From: an uncultured Oscillospiraceae bacterium
GTDB lineage: Bacteria; Bacillota; Clostridia; Oscillospirales; Oscillospiraceae
Reading direction: 5' to 3'
Assembly (NCBI GenBank): GCA_934630495.1
Contig: CAKTVW010000004.1
Coordinates: 1 to 64,000 of the forward strand
DNA: 64,000 nucleotides
Positions 1-8,070 of this stretch are shown here, one piece after another. The notes under the pieces are model-generated. The model ran no database searches. It was not told the DNA's origin and saw only the letters and a list, made by a program, of their open reading frames with translations. The translations under genes were made by a program, and so were the position numbers. How positions within the stretch are numbered: the first letter of the stretch is position 1; the number at the start of each line of letters is the position of its first letter.

Positions 1-141
1 GATTCTTGATTAAAAGATTTAATCAAGAATCCCGTGTGCTACGCACACTCGCATCGTGCGAAAGCACGCTGCGCCGCCCCATGCAGAATCTGACGCGCCC
101 TTGGCGCTATAAAAAGCTTTTCAAGCTTTTTAACAGATTCT
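1..141. repeat. Chain of perfect hairpins, possible palindromic element
   Basis: Five perfect stem-loops follow one another: 1-31 (14-base arms, 3-base loop), 34-48 (6-base arms), 55-68 (CGTGC-GAAA-GCACG), 95-107 (GCGCC-CTT-GGCGC) and 111-131 (9-base arms). The last two are enclosed by an 8-base pair of arms at 85-92 and 134-141. The hexamer GATTCT or its complement recurs at 1, 26, 85 and 136. The window cuts the left side, so the element may be longer. It could be a dispersed palindromic repeat or a structured RNA; no coding sequence is convincing here. Confidence 0.5.
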
Positions 142-146
142 AGTAT

Positions 147-178
147 AAAGCACCTTGCCGAGGTTGGCAAGGTGCTTT
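147..178 (-). terminator. Intrinsic terminator of the ABC operon
   Basis: Perfect 13-base arms (147-159 and 166-178) with a 6-base loop lie just past the stop codon of the minus-strand ABC ATPase gene. On that strand the stem is followed by CTTTATAC, a short T-rich tail. Confidence 0.7.
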
Positions 179-183
179 CTCCG

Positions 184-849
184 TTATTCGACGAACAAGC
201 CGTCGCGCATACGCAGGACAACGTCCGCCGCCTCGGCAACGGCCGGGTCATGTGTGACGAGAATGACGCATCGGGCCTCTTCATGCGCAAGCTTGCGCAG
301 TATTTCGACGATGCGGCGGCTGTTTTCGCTGTCGAGATTCCCGGTCGGCTCGTCTCCGAGAATGATCTCGCAGCCCGAGGCCAATGCGCGGGCGATCGCG
401 ACGCGCTGCTGTTCGCCGCCGGAGAGCGTGTTCGGGAACCGTCTGAGCTGGTCGTCCCGCAGGCCGAGCTGCAAAAGCCGCTCCCGTGCGATCGAATCGG
501 CCTCTTTCTTTGGCATTTTGCGCAGGTAGAGGGGATATGCGGCGTTTTCGAGAACCGTAAGGTGATAAAAAAGATTGTAGTTTTGATAGATCACGGAAAT
601 ATGTTCTAAGCGATATGCGTCGCGGTCCATCTTTGCGGTCGGAACGCCGTCCAGCTCGATCGTACCGGAGGTCGGGAGGTCCAGTCCGGCTAACAGGGAT
701 AAAAATGTGGTTTTGCCGCTTCCCGAGGCGCCCATAATGGCGTAGAACACACCGGCTTCAAAGCTGCACGAGACGCCGTTGACGGCTTTTACCGGCTGTG
801 CGGCGTTGCGATAGGTGTAGCATACCTGATTTGCAGAAAAAAGCTCCAC
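184..849 (-). CDS. ABC transporter ATP-binding protein (LolD/MacB type)
   Basis: This 221-residue nucleotide-binding subunit would power the two FtsX-type permeases encoded just upstream. It has Walker A GASGSGKTT at 40-48, the Q-loop Gln at 89, the signature LSGGEQQ at 142-148, Walker B ending DEPTGNLD at 166-173 and the H-loop His at 200. The GNLD after Walker B is typical of the MacB/LolD/BceA group, which drives mechanotransmission or peptide extrusion rather than ordinary uptake. The start is a GTG with GGAGG eight bases upstream, and the gene follows the permease by only three bases. It is the last gene before a terminator. The substrate is unknown. Confidence 0.92.
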   Translation of the reverse strand: MELFSANQVCYTYRNAAQPVKAVNGVSCSFEAGVFYAIMGASGSGKTTFLSLLAGLDLPTSGTIELDGVPTAKMDRDAYRLEHISVIYQNYNLFYHLTVLENAAYPLYLRKMPKKEADSIARERLLQLGLRDDQLRRFPNTLSGGEQQRVAIARALASGCEIILGDEPTGNLDSENSRRIVEILRKLAHEEARCVILVTHDPAVAEAADVVLRMRDGLFVE

Positions 850-852
850 GAT

Positions 853-2025
853 TCAATCCTCCACTTTCATTAGTTTCATGACGTTGACATGACAGGTCCG
901 TATGACTGCGGCCGCCGCGCCGAGAAGATAACCGCCGAGGACGGCAGGCAGGCGAAGCATTGCGCCCGCTTGCAGCGTTCCTTCGAGTAAAAACGCGCCG
1001 CCGATACCGATTATGCCGCCGAAAAGCGCCAGCAGCAGGGCTTCTTCAAAGAGCAGAAAGAAAATTTTCCCCGTGGACATTCCGAGGCAGCGCATAACGG
1101 CAAATTCCTTTCGTCTGCCGCGCGTGGAAAGGAAGCTCGTCAGCAGTCCGATGGCGCAGCAGAGCAGGAGCAGGACGGGGAGTGTCAGTCGAAGCAGGGC
1201 AATGCTCCTGTCGAGCTGGGTCAGCGTCGCGCGATATCCTTCGTCGAGGATTTGCGCACTGTAGTCGTTCGTCGTCTGCGCCAGAACGCTTGCGGGAGTA
1301 GGCGCGGGGAAATACTCGTAGATCGCCTCTTTGGCCTCGTCGAGCCTCGCGTTGTCGCGAATGCTGAACGAGCAGCTTTCCACGAGGAAAACCGAATAGG
1401 CGTTGTCCAGAAGCTTGACGTAGAACGGACAGTAGACGGTATTTGACGGGCCGCCGCGCACCGTGCCGATCACGGTCAGCTCCAGCGGTTCGCCGCTTTC
1501 CCAGTTCACGGTCAGCGTCTTCATTTCCTCCGGAAGCACGCCCTCCGGCACAAGGCAGACGCGCTGCTCCGTCTGAAATACGTCCTCCGCCCAACCGTCG
1601 AAGAGGGTGACGCTTGCGCCGGAGAGCGCGGACAGCCTGTCGTCCGACGCAAAATCGAGAATGTGGCACATCGTCCAGTTCTGCGGTTCGGTCAGAACGC
1701 GGGTAGCCTTCGCATGGACGTGATCGATATATTCGTCCAAATAGCAGCCCATTTCGTGCCGCATACCCATCAGCTTGTCGACATAAGCGGAAAGCATCTC
1801 CAAGCGGTCGCTGCTGCGTCCGTGCGCGTCGGTGAGGACACAGCGAATCTCGGTCTCCGCGACCATCCGTTCGCGCGTTTCTTCCTGACGGGACGTGAGC
1901 TGGTACAGGACGAGCGCGGCAAATACGCTCAGCGCGATCAAAAGGAGGATCGGCAGATTCGCCCATTTTCGCCGCCACATCGTGCGAAGCGTCAGGCGAT
2001 AGAGTGCGGTGTGATCTTTTTTCAT
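853..2025 (-). CDS. FtsX-like ABC permease, smaller subunit
   Basis: This is a 390-residue membrane protein with one N-terminal membrane segment (about 22-41), a large extracytoplasmic domain, and a C-terminal block of three segments. The linker RGRRKEFAVMRCLGMS before the second of those is the usual FtsX/MacB-type coupling loop. The ATG at 2025 overlaps the stop of the preceding permease as ATGA and has GAAAGGAG before it, so the two permeases are translationally coupled and probably pair as a heterodimer. A longer upstream reading of the same frame lies inside the neighbouring gene and was rejected. Close homologues and cargo are not recognisable from sequence alone. Confidence 0.85.
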   Translation of the reverse strand: MKKDHTALYRLTLRTMWRRKWANLPILLLIALSVFAALVLYQLTSRQEETRERMVAETEIRCVLTDAHGRSSDRLEMLSAYVDKLMGMRHEMGCYLDEYIDHVHAKATRVLTEPQNWTMCHILDFASDDRLSALSGASVTLFDGWAEDVFQTEQRVCLVPEGVLPEEMKTLTVNWESGEPLELTVIGTVRGGPSNTVYCPFYVKLLDNAYSVFLVESCSFSIRDNARLDEAKEAIYEYFPAPTPASVLAQTTNDYSAQILDEGYRATLTQLDRSIALLRLTLPVLLLLCCAIGLLTSFLSTRGRRKEFAVMRCLGMSTGKIFFLLFEEALLLALFGGIIGIGGAFLLEGTLQAGAMLRLPAVLGGYLLGAAAAVIRTCHVNVMKLMKVED

Positions 2026-4037
2026 CGTTTCGCTCCTTTCGGGCGCTTGGTCGAGTCCATCAGCTTGGGCGAAGCGGCGGCGAAGCCGAGCAGCACCCCG
2101 AGAACCAGCAGCAGGACCAGCTCCGCCGCCGCGCACAGCAGCAGTGCGGTCAGGTCCATTTCCTGCGTGTTTTCCAGCAGGGCCTTCGTCACGCTTCCGA
2201 AGAACGCCGCGCCTGCCGACGCGCCGAGAAGTGCGGCGGCGGAGAACGGGACGAGCAGGGAACACGCCAGCTGTTTTCGGAGCAGCGGCGGCTCGGCGCC
2301 GATGAGTCGGGCCGAACGGACCGTGGGCTTCACGCGCAGAAGAATCAGCACGCCTCCCGTCGCCGCGACAAGGACAAAGAGCGCAATGCCGATGAGGAAC
2401 AGGCGCAGAGCGTTTGCCTCCATGGCCTCCAGCGCGGGAAGAACGGCATCAAAGCTCATGTTCGTATAGACAAAGCTCTCGCCCATGTCGTGCTCCTGCA
2501 TGTAGGCCTCGAACTCGCCCTCCGTGCCGTTTTTCAGAATAATGGAGTTTAAGTAGGCAACGTCCGGTTCTTCGTAGGCTTCGGCGTTTTCGACCGAGGC
2601 CTTCGGGACGAAAATGGTATCGGCGGAGAAATTATACTGTCCCGGGGAAAACTCGGGCGCGGAGTAGATGCCGACGATCGTATATTCCTTTTCTACACCG
2701 ATGCGGTCCTCCGGGCAGAGCGTCAGCCGCGCAAATAGAGAATCGCCCGTTGTTTCAATGTAGCTCTTATAATAATCGATACATTCCTCCACGACCTTGG
2801 TGTGGTAATAATCCAGCGAGACGGTGTCGCCGACGGACAGACCGTTGTACATCGCGAAGCCGGAGCTGACGAGGCAGACGCTTTCGCCGTTTTCATATTC
2901 CTCCTGCGTAAAGGCTCTGCCGTCCATGATCGAGGCGATCCCGGCGTTGAAATTGTAGATGCTGTTGAGGTCGTCGGTCAGTACGACGGCGGCGGAATCC
3001 TGATTCAGCTTTGTCCACGGAATGATCGTGTCGCGCCAGACCGCGCCGTCCTCGGTGTTCAGAAAATCCTCCCAGTCTCCCGTGTACTCTGCAAAATACG
3101 GCAATGAATCCTCGGGAACACCATAGTTATAATGAGAGGTGTTTTCATCAATCTGTATACTTTTGGCTTCAAGGGCTTCGTAGCGTAGGTTCGGGTTGAC
3201 TGCTTCCATATCATGAAGAGTGTCTGCGCTGGTAGAAAAAGCGATATTGCGGTGAAAAGGCGCGGTCGATTTGTCCGCATCGTCGCTCTCTTCGCGCTGA
3301 ACGGGCGTGATCGAGAGATCGGAGTTCATTTCCAGATAGATCGGCAGGTCCAGATAGAAGCAGCGTATCAGATAGGTTTTTCCCTCCTCGAAGGGGGGAG
3401 AGCCGTCATCATTGGTCAATAAGCATGTATAGCCGGATTGCAGACATACGTTTTTTCCCGTAAGGTCACCGTAAGCGGGATGCAGCGACGGAGCGCCGAG
3501 AACCTCAAACTCGGCAAAATACGGTACATACTCAAGGTATTCGTTATTCAGACCGAAGGTGCGAAAGCCGATCTCTTCCAAGTATGTGCATTTCAGGGCA
3601 AGAACACAAAAGCTGTAAGTATTATAGTCAAAGGCTCTGTTATAGGTTGTAATATCGAGAGCTTCGGAGGAAAGACCTCTGTAATCTTTCAGCGCAGCGC
3701 TGAGCAGGCCGCAGCGCTCGATCCGCTCGACCTGCGGGGCCTGCTCCGCGACGGCTTCGATATTCTTCTTGCCGTAGAAGATCCCGCCGTCGGAGAAATG
3801 GACATTTCCGTCGTCCGGCGCGTCTGCCTTGATGTAGATGCCGTTGAATCGATAATAGTCGAGCGGAGTCGGGAGCGCCAGCGTCCGATACCCGCTGTTG
3901 ATCTGTGCGATCTGCGCGTGCGCACTGCTCCACGAGGAGCAGCCGATGCATGAAAAGCCGACGGCAAGCGCCAGAAGCAGAACGAGAAGGACCGTAAACA
4001 CGGGCCGTCGAAGAAAGAAGCGATTAAAAATGTTCAT
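2022..4037 (-). CDS. FtsX-like ABC permease with large extracytoplasmic domain
   Basis: This 671-residue protein has an N-terminal membrane anchor (about 12-33), roughly 490 residues of extracytoplasmic sequence, and three C-terminal membrane segments followed by a basic tail. That is the MacB/FtsX topology with an enlarged periplasmic-type domain. Large permeases of this kind occur with peptide-sensing, bacteriocin-export and immunity ABC systems; which role applies here is inference. It lies 77 bases after a gene for a secreted Cys-rich protein and is coupled by ATGA to the second permease. The gap before it holds an 8-base-pair stem (4070-4088) with no T tract, so transcription probably reads through. 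Confidence 0.82.
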   Translation of the reverse strand: MNIFNRFFLRRPVFTVLLVLLLALAVGFSCIGCSSWSSAHAQIAQINSGYRTLALPTPLDYYRFNGIYIKADAPDDGNVHFSDGGIFYGKKNIEAVAEQAPQVERIERCGLLSAALKDYRGLSSEALDITTYNRAFDYNTYSFCVLALKCTYLEEIGFRTFGLNNEYLEYVPYFAEFEVLGAPSLHPAYGDLTGKNVCLQSGYTCLLTNDDGSPPFEEGKTYLIRCFYLDLPIYLEMNSDLSITPVQREESDDADKSTAPFHRNIAFSTSADTLHDMEAVNPNLRYEALEAKSIQIDENTSHYNYGVPEDSLPYFAEYTGDWEDFLNTEDGAVWRDTIIPWTKLNQDSAAVVLTDDLNSIYNFNAGIASIMDGRAFTQEEYENGESVCLVSSGFAMYNGLSVGDTVSLDYYHTKVVEECIDYYKSYIETTGDSLFARLTLCPEDRIGVEKEYTIVGIYSAPEFSPGQYNFSADTIFVPKASVENAEAYEEPDVAYLNSIILKNGTEGEFEAYMQEHDMGESFVYTNMSFDAVLPALEAMEANALRLFLIGIALFVLVAATGGVLILLRVKPTVRSARLIGAEPPLLRKQLACSLLVPFSAAALLGASAGAAFFGSVTKALLENTQEMDLTALLLCAAAELVLLLVLGVLLGFAAASPKLMDSTKRPKGAKR

Positions 4038-4114
4038 GATATCCTCCGCTCAACGTTGGGGCGCAGCCCCTCGCCGAAGCTCGGCGAGAGGCCGCATTGG
4101 TTCGGTACAAATGG

Positions 4115-4498
4115 TTAAACCGGTAGTGCGGGGCAATTGCCGGTGTGCGGCGATTTGGGGCAGACTACAAAGATATTGTAGCTCGTGTAGCACTTTGAAC
4201 AGCGCATGGTGCGCGTCTGTGTATAGCCGTCACACGAAGCGCTGACAATCGTGGACGTGTGAGCGCGATTGGGAGTTGTATCCGGGTCACGCTTATAAAT
4301 GTAACCACATTTTGTACAAATATAAATTGTATAGACGTATTCTTGATGATAGGTTGAATTTGCGTACTTGTAGACTGTCTGGGTATCAGAATAACGATAG
4401 GTATGACTGCATGTAGCGCGCGGAGTGGCTGCAAAGACGGGGACAACTGCCGCAAAGACCAGCAGCAGCGCGAGGGAAATCGCGAGAAGCTTTTTCAT
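4115..4498 (-). CDS. Secreted Cys- and Tyr-rich small protein
   Basis: This 127-residue protein begins with a clear signal peptide: two lysines, a hydrophobic core to about residue 22, then VFAA before the mature part. The mature region has eight cysteines (30, 61, 64, 89, 100, 103, 113, 122), including two CxxC pairs, each preceded by a lone Cys and followed by a His. It looks like two diverged copies of a zinc-ribbon-like or disulfide unit. It also has an unusually high Tyr and Thr content. It is the first gene of the operon and has AGGAGG and a consensus promoter. I do not recognise the family. Cargo, ligand or bacteriocin precursor of the ABC system are all possible. Confidence 0.75.
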   Translation of the reverse strand: MKKLLAISLALLLVFAAVVPVFAATPRATCSHTYRYSDTQTVYKYANSTYHQEYVYTIYICTKCGYIYKRDPDTTPNRAHTSTIVSASCDGYTQTRTMRCSKCYTSYNIFVVCPKSPHTGNCPALPV

Positions 4499-4676
4499 TG
4501 TAGTACCTCCTGTCGTTTTCGTTTTATGCTGATTGCTTTTGCGCGCGTCGGAATCAACTTACGACGCTCTGCTGAGGAAAATGCCCGCCCCGGTTCCTTG
4601 GTTGGGCCTTGCGCACGCCTGTATATAAACACCGGCCGTGTGTTTATTCGATGTGTTGAGTTCTTCTTATATTTTT

Positions 4677-4705
4677 ATGTTACACCAAGTCCGACTATTT
4701 GTCAA
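4677..4705 (-). promoter_or_regulatory. Sigma-A promoter of the ABC operon
   Basis: Read on the minus strand, TTGACA (4705-4700) is separated by 17 bases from TAACAT (4682-4677). It points at the secreted-protein gene about 170 bases downstream. Confidence 0.75.
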
Positions 4706-4863
4706 TATGTTATTTCATTTTTATTTTATCGTCTTAATTTTGTACGAAAGTACAAATAGTGCCGATTTTCGGACGTTTGTATAACGAAAATCACGGACCG
4801 GTTTCTGAAAAATCGACATCTTTTCGCGGCCGGGCATAAGATCAGGATGGGTCGGCGTCGCAT

Positions 4864-4924
4864 AAAACAACGGCAGACTGCACCCGGCGTACATCGTACG
4901 CGGAACACGGTCTGCCGTTGTTTT
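4864..4924 (-). terminator. Long terminator hairpin after the Rrf2 gene
   Basis: Perfect 15-base arms (4864-4878 and 4910-4924) enclose a second stem GCGTAC/GTACGC. On the minus strand the arm ends in GTTTTATG, about 57 bases after the Rrf2 stop codon. The 31-base apical part is longer than usual. Confidence 0.7.
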
Positions 4925-4981
4925 GTATTGTTAGAGAAAGCGCAGGGCGGAGAGTCACCCGGAGCGCCCGCCGTATTTGTA

Positions 4982-5407
4982 TTAAATGACGTAGTTATCG
5001 GCGCGGGGAACCGCCATCAGATCGGCCAGTGTAATGCCGGAAAAATAGTTTTTCGTCAGGTCGTAATATCCTCTCCAAACGGAAAGCGTCTGACATTCCG
5101 CAACGCGTTCGCAGGGCGTCGCATTTTCCGACAGACAGGACACGGGCGCAAGATCGCCCTCGGCGAGCGAGAGAATCTCCCACAGGGTATACTGCTCCGG
5201 CTCACGCGTCAGACGGTAGCCGCCGCCGATGCCGTGCGTGCTGTCGAGCAGACCGCCCGCCTTCAGCGTGGGCATCAGCTTTTCAATGTATTTCAGAGAA
5301 ATGCCCTGCCGCGCGGCAACCTCCCGCATGGGGATAAATGTGCCGTTGTGATGCTCGGCAAGGTCCAGCAGGATGCGCACGGAATAGCGTCCCTTTGTTG
5401 AGATCAT
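4982..5407 (-). CDS. Rrf2-family transcriptional regulator (IscR-like)
   Basis: This 141-residue protein carries an N-terminal winged helix-turn-helix (about 1-65) ending in the family motif GIGGGYRL, then a cluster of three cysteines at 91, 99 and 105. IscR-type members bind a [2Fe-2S] cluster through three Cys at nearly these positions, so it probably senses iron-sulfur status or redox stress. It is not beside isc/suf genes, so the regulon cannot be read from context. It has a good ribosome-binding site (TGGAGGAATCGAAA before ATG) and its own promoter overlapping the end of the upstream gene. Confidence 0.88.
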   Translation of the reverse strand: MISTKGRYSVRILLDLAEHHNGTFIPMREVAARQGISLKYIEKLMPTLKAGGLLDSTHGIGGGYRLTREPEQYTLWEILSLAEGDLAPVSCLSENATPCERVAECQTLSVWRGYYDLTKNYFSGITLADLMAVPRADNYVI

Positions 5408-5438
5408 TTTCGATTCCTCCAGAGAAGTGTTTTCTTCT

Positions 5439-5468
5439 ATTATACAACCGTTTCAGTCGGTAAATCAA
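5439..5468 (-). promoter_or_regulatory. Sigma-A promoter of the Rrf2 gene
   Basis: On the minus strand TTGATT (5468-5463), an 18-base spacer and TATAAT (5444-5439). The spacer contains the interrupted inverted pair ACCG/CGGT, which could be an operator for autoregulation, but that is speculative. The promoter overlaps the last codons of the upstream transferase gene. Confidence 0.6.
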
Positions 5469-6060
5469 GAGGCTTTTCGTAAACGACGGAAAGCGTGTAT
5501 TCCGCCGTGCGGCGGTGCAGGAGCGCGAGCGTCTGGAGAGCAAGCACGCCGTCATGTACCGCGCAGATGCTCCGCCAATCGCACGCCAGACCGGTCCCGG
5601 TGTATTTCATATACGCCTCCTTGACCGTCCACAGCTCTAAAAAACGCATTTCGTCGAAGCGGCCGTCGGGGTAGAGGAAGGCTTCCTCCTGCGGACAGCA
5701 GACGCGTTTTGCAAGCGCCTCGCGGAAGGGACGCGGCGTTTCCAAGTCGATGCCGACCGGCGCGGTATCGACGGCGCAGGCGGCAAAGCTGCCGGAGTGC
5801 GTAACATTAAAGTGATAGGGAAGTCTGCTTACGATTGGCTTGCTGTTCGCCGCGCGGGAAAAGCGGAGCGTTTCGGGGGACAAACCTGTGAGCTTACAGA
5901 GCATGGTCCGTGCGAGATGGTCGGCGCAAAGAGAGCGCTTTTGATCCTCGGGGCGCCGAAGACGGTCGAGGTGTCGGCGCTTGTCGGCATCGGCCTCTGC
6001 ATACCATTGCGTCAGCTCTGCTTGCGTGACCCCGCGCAGATCGAGAATGCGGTATTCCAT
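5440..6060 (-). CDS. 4'-phosphopantetheinyl transferase (Sfp type)
   Basis: This 206-residue enzyme transfers the phosphopantetheine arm of CoA to a carrier-protein serine. Family motifs are present in order: PVGIDLE (about 101-107, metal-binding Asp and Glu) and the W-x-x-KEAYMKYTG motif (about 144-154). Its length matches the compact Sfp-like group. No polyketide or peptide synthetase gene is in the window, so the partner carrier protein is unknown; it may serve fatty-acid ACP or a remote cluster. The ATG has GGAGG nine bases upstream, and a terminator separates it from khpA. Confidence 0.85.
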   Translation of the reverse strand: MEYRILDLRGVTQAELTQWYAEADADKRRHLDRLRRPEDQKRSLCADHLARTMLCKLTGLSPETLRFSRAANSKPIVSRLPYHFNVTHSGSFAACAVDTAPVGIDLETPRPFREALAKRVCCPQEEAFLYPDGRFDEMRFLELWTVKEAYMKYTGTGLACDWRSICAVHDGVLALQTLALLHRRTAEYTLSVVYEKPLDLPTETVV

Positions 6061-6093
6061 TTTTCACGCCTCCCTCCGAACGGATCGTGTTGT

Positions 6094-6126
6094 AAAAAGC
6101 AGAGCTGCACAGCAGCTCTGCTTTTT
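6094..6126. terminator. Bidirectional terminator after khpA
   Basis: Perfect 14-base arms (6094-6107 and 6113-6126) with a CACAG loop have A and T runs on both flanks. It closes the minus-strand ylxM-ffh-rpsP-khpA operon. Confidence 0.85.
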
Positions 6127-6164
6127 TGAAAATGTGTCGACTCAACGAGAGGCCGACCGCGTTT

Positions 6165-6398
6165 TCATGCGTCGACGATGTCGACTGTGACGCGTTTACC
6201 GTCGCGCTGTGCGACGGATTTGATAACGGTGCGGATTTCCTTTGCAATACGGCCCTGTCTGCCGATGACCTTGCCCATATCCTCGGGCGCGACATGCAGC
6301 TCCAGAACCGTTCCGTCAGTTTCCTCTCTCTGCGTAACCGTAACCGCGTCGGGATGATCGACCAGTTGAGTTGCCACGTAGAGCAAGAGTTCCTTCAT
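6165..6398 (-). CDS. khpA: KH-domain RNA-binding protein KhpA
   Basis: This is a 77-residue single KH-domain protein with the GxxG loop in GKVIGRQGRIAKEIR (about 42-56). KhpA (YlqC) binds RNA, usually with KhpB/Jag, and affects cell-envelope growth in Firmicutes. The ATG at 6398 is chosen over an in-frame ATG seven codons upstream because GGGAG sits at the right distance before it. It follows rpsP by 17 bases, the usual order in Firmicutes. The operon ends here: rimM, trmD and rplS, often next, are not present in this window. Confidence 0.93.
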   Translation of the reverse strand: MKELLLYVATQLVDHPDAVTVTQREETDGTVLELHVAPEDMGKVIGRQGRIAKEIRTVIKSVAQRDGKRVTVDIVDA

Positions 6399-6415
6399 CG
6401 TGCCGCTCCCTTCGA

Positions 6416-6655
6416 TCAAAGGACGTTAGCCTTTTTCAAAAGAGCCTTCACGGTGTCGGTCGGCTGAGCGCCGTTCTTGATCCACTGCTGCGCCTTTTCG
6501 ACGTCAACGTTGATGGTAGCCGGTTCGGTCAGGGGGTCGTAAGTGCCGATCTCTTCGATGCAGCGGCCGTCACGGGGGCTGCGGGAGTCAGCGACCACGA
6601 TGCGATAGAAAGGAGCCTTCTTTGCACCCATTCTTCTCAGTCTGATTTTTACCAT
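6416..6655 (-). CDS. rpsP: 30S ribosomal protein S16
   Basis: A 79-residue protein with the typical S16 start [20 protein letters not shown], followed by SPRDGR. It is a structural component of the small-subunit body. The start with GGAGGTGAAACTC upstream is preferred over an ATG five codons earlier. It lies between ffh and khpA, as in many Firmicutes. Confidence 0.97.
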   Translation of the reverse strand: MVKIRLRRMGAKKAPFYRIVVADSRSPRDGRCIEEIGTYDPLTEPATINVDVEKAQQWIKNGAQPTDTVKALLKKANVL

Positions 6656-6723
6656 GAGTTTCACCTCCAAAAAAATATCAAAAATTAAAATTTATCGTCA
6701 GGTGCTAAGACCTAATGATCCGA

Positions 6724-8067
6724 TCACATCCCGGGGATGCCGGGGAAGCCGCCGCCCATCTTGCCGAAGAGCTTGCGCTTGTTTTTGCCGTTCATCTGCT
6801 TCATGAGCTGCTGCATCTGGTCAAACTGCCGCAGAAGACGGTTGACGTCCTCGACCTTCTGGCCGCAGCCCAAGGCAATGCGGCGCTTCCGCGAGGAGTT
6901 CAGGCAGGCGGGATTTTCCCGCTCGTAGGGCGTCATGGAAAGAATGATCGCCTCGACGCGGGTGAGCGCGCTTTCGTCGACGGGCATATTCTTGACCGAG
7001 CCCATGCCGGGGAGCATACCGAGAATATCCTGCATGGAACCCATGCTCTTGATCTGCTTGAGCTGCTCGTAGAAATCGGCAAGTGTGAATTTATTCTGCC
7101 GCAGACGCTGCTCCAGCTCGGCGGCCTTCTTTTGATCGAGTGCCTGCTCGGCCTTCTCAATCAGCGTCAGCACGTCGCCCATACCGAGGATGCGCGAGGC
7201 CATGCGGTCCGGGTAGAACGGCTCGATCAAATCGAGCTTTTCACCCGTGCCGACGAATTTGATCGGCTTCCCGGTAACGGCCTTGACGGAGAGCGCCGCG
7301 CCGCCGCGTGCGTCGCCGTCCAGCTTGGTGAGCATTACGCCGTCGATGTCCAGCCATTCGTTAAAGGACTGCGCCGCATTCACGGCATCCTGACCGGTCA
7401 TGGCGTCCACGACCAGCAGAATTTCGGACGGCTCGACGGCGGCCTTGATGGATTTCAGCTCGTTCATCAGCGCCTCGTCCACATGCAGACGTCCGGCGGT
7501 ATCGAGAAATACCATATCGTTGCCGTGCTGCTGTGCGTGGCGGATAGCGGCCTTGGCGATCTTTACGGGGTCCTCCTGACCCATCTGGAAAACGGGAATG
7601 TCAAGCTGTGCGCCTACGACCTCAAGCTGCTTGATCGCGGCCGGACGGTAAATGTCGCAGGCGACGAGAAGCGGGCGCTTGCCCTGCTTTTTGAACAGGC
7701 CGGCGAGCTTGGCGCCGTTCGTGGTTTTGCCCGCGCCCTGAAGACCGACCAGCATGACCACGGTCGGAGACTTCGGAGAAACGGTAATACGCTGATTTTC
7801 GCTGCCCATGAGGGCGATCAGCTCTTCGTTGACGATCTTGACGATCATCTGCGCCGGGGTCAGGCTCTCCATAACGTCCTGACCGACGCAGCGCTCGGAG
7901 ACGGATTTAACAAAATCCTTAACGACCTTATAGCTGACGTCTGCCTCCAACAGCGCAAGACGGATCTCGCGCATGGCGTCCTTGATGTCCGACTCGGACA
8001 GACGACCCTTTCCGCGGAGCTTCTTGAACGCGGCATTCAGCTTTGCGGTCAGACCTTCAAATGCCAT
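6724..8067 (-). CDS. ffh: Signal recognition particle GTPase Ffh
   Basis: This 447-residue protein binds signal sequences of nascent membrane proteins and delivers ribosomes to FtsY. It has the N domain (1-90), G-domain P-loop GLQGAGKTT at 108-116, DTAGR at 189-193, TKLDGDARGG near 248, and a Met-rich M domain ending in MGGGFPGIPGM. The M-domain motif GCGQKVEDVNRLLRQF for SRP-RNA binding is intact. The start has AAGGAG inside the end of ylxM, three bases away. The SRP RNA gene was not found in the window. Confidence 0.97.
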   Translation of the reverse strand: MAFEGLTAKLNAAFKKLRGKGRLSESDIKDAMREIRLALLEADVSYKVVKDFVKSVSERCVGQDVMESLTPAQMIVKIVNEELIALMGSENQRITVSPKSPTVVMLVGLQGAGKTTNGAKLAGLFKKQGKRPLLVACDIYRPAAIKQLEVVGAQLDIPVFQMGQEDPVKIAKAAIRHAQQHGNDMVFLDTAGRLHVDEALMNELKSIKAAVEPSEILLVVDAMTGQDAVNAAQSFNEWLDIDGVMLTKLDGDARGGAALSVKAVTGKPIKFVGTGEKLDLIEPFYPDRMASRILGMGDVLTLIEKAEQALDQKKAAELEQRLRQNKFTLADFYEQLKQIKSMGSMQDILGMLPGMGSVKNMPVDESALTRVEAIILSMTPYERENPACLNSSRKRRIALGCGQKVEDVNRLLRQFDQMQQLMKQMNGKNKRKLFGKMGGGFPGIPGM

Positions 8068-8070
8068 AGC

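Larger units (their letters stand above)
4499..4981. other. Intergenic region, 483 bases without a gene
   Basis: The minus-strand promoter for the secreted protein lies at 4677-4705, so that transcript has an untranslated leader of about 170 bases. The leader contains a weak stem-loop near 4629-4647. A small stem (TTGTAC-GAAA-GTACAA) sits at about 4739-4754, and the Rrf2-gene terminator lies at 4864-4924. The section from about 4640 to 4760 is distinctly AT-rich compared with its surroundings. No convincing coding sequence was seen on either strand. Confidence 0.6.

Noticed and set aside
853..2265. 470-residue version of the smaller permease
   Set aside because: The first 80 residues lie inside the upstream permease gene, look like out-of-frame Arg/Gly-rich sequence and lack a ribosome site. 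The ATGA-overlapping ATG at 2025 is better.
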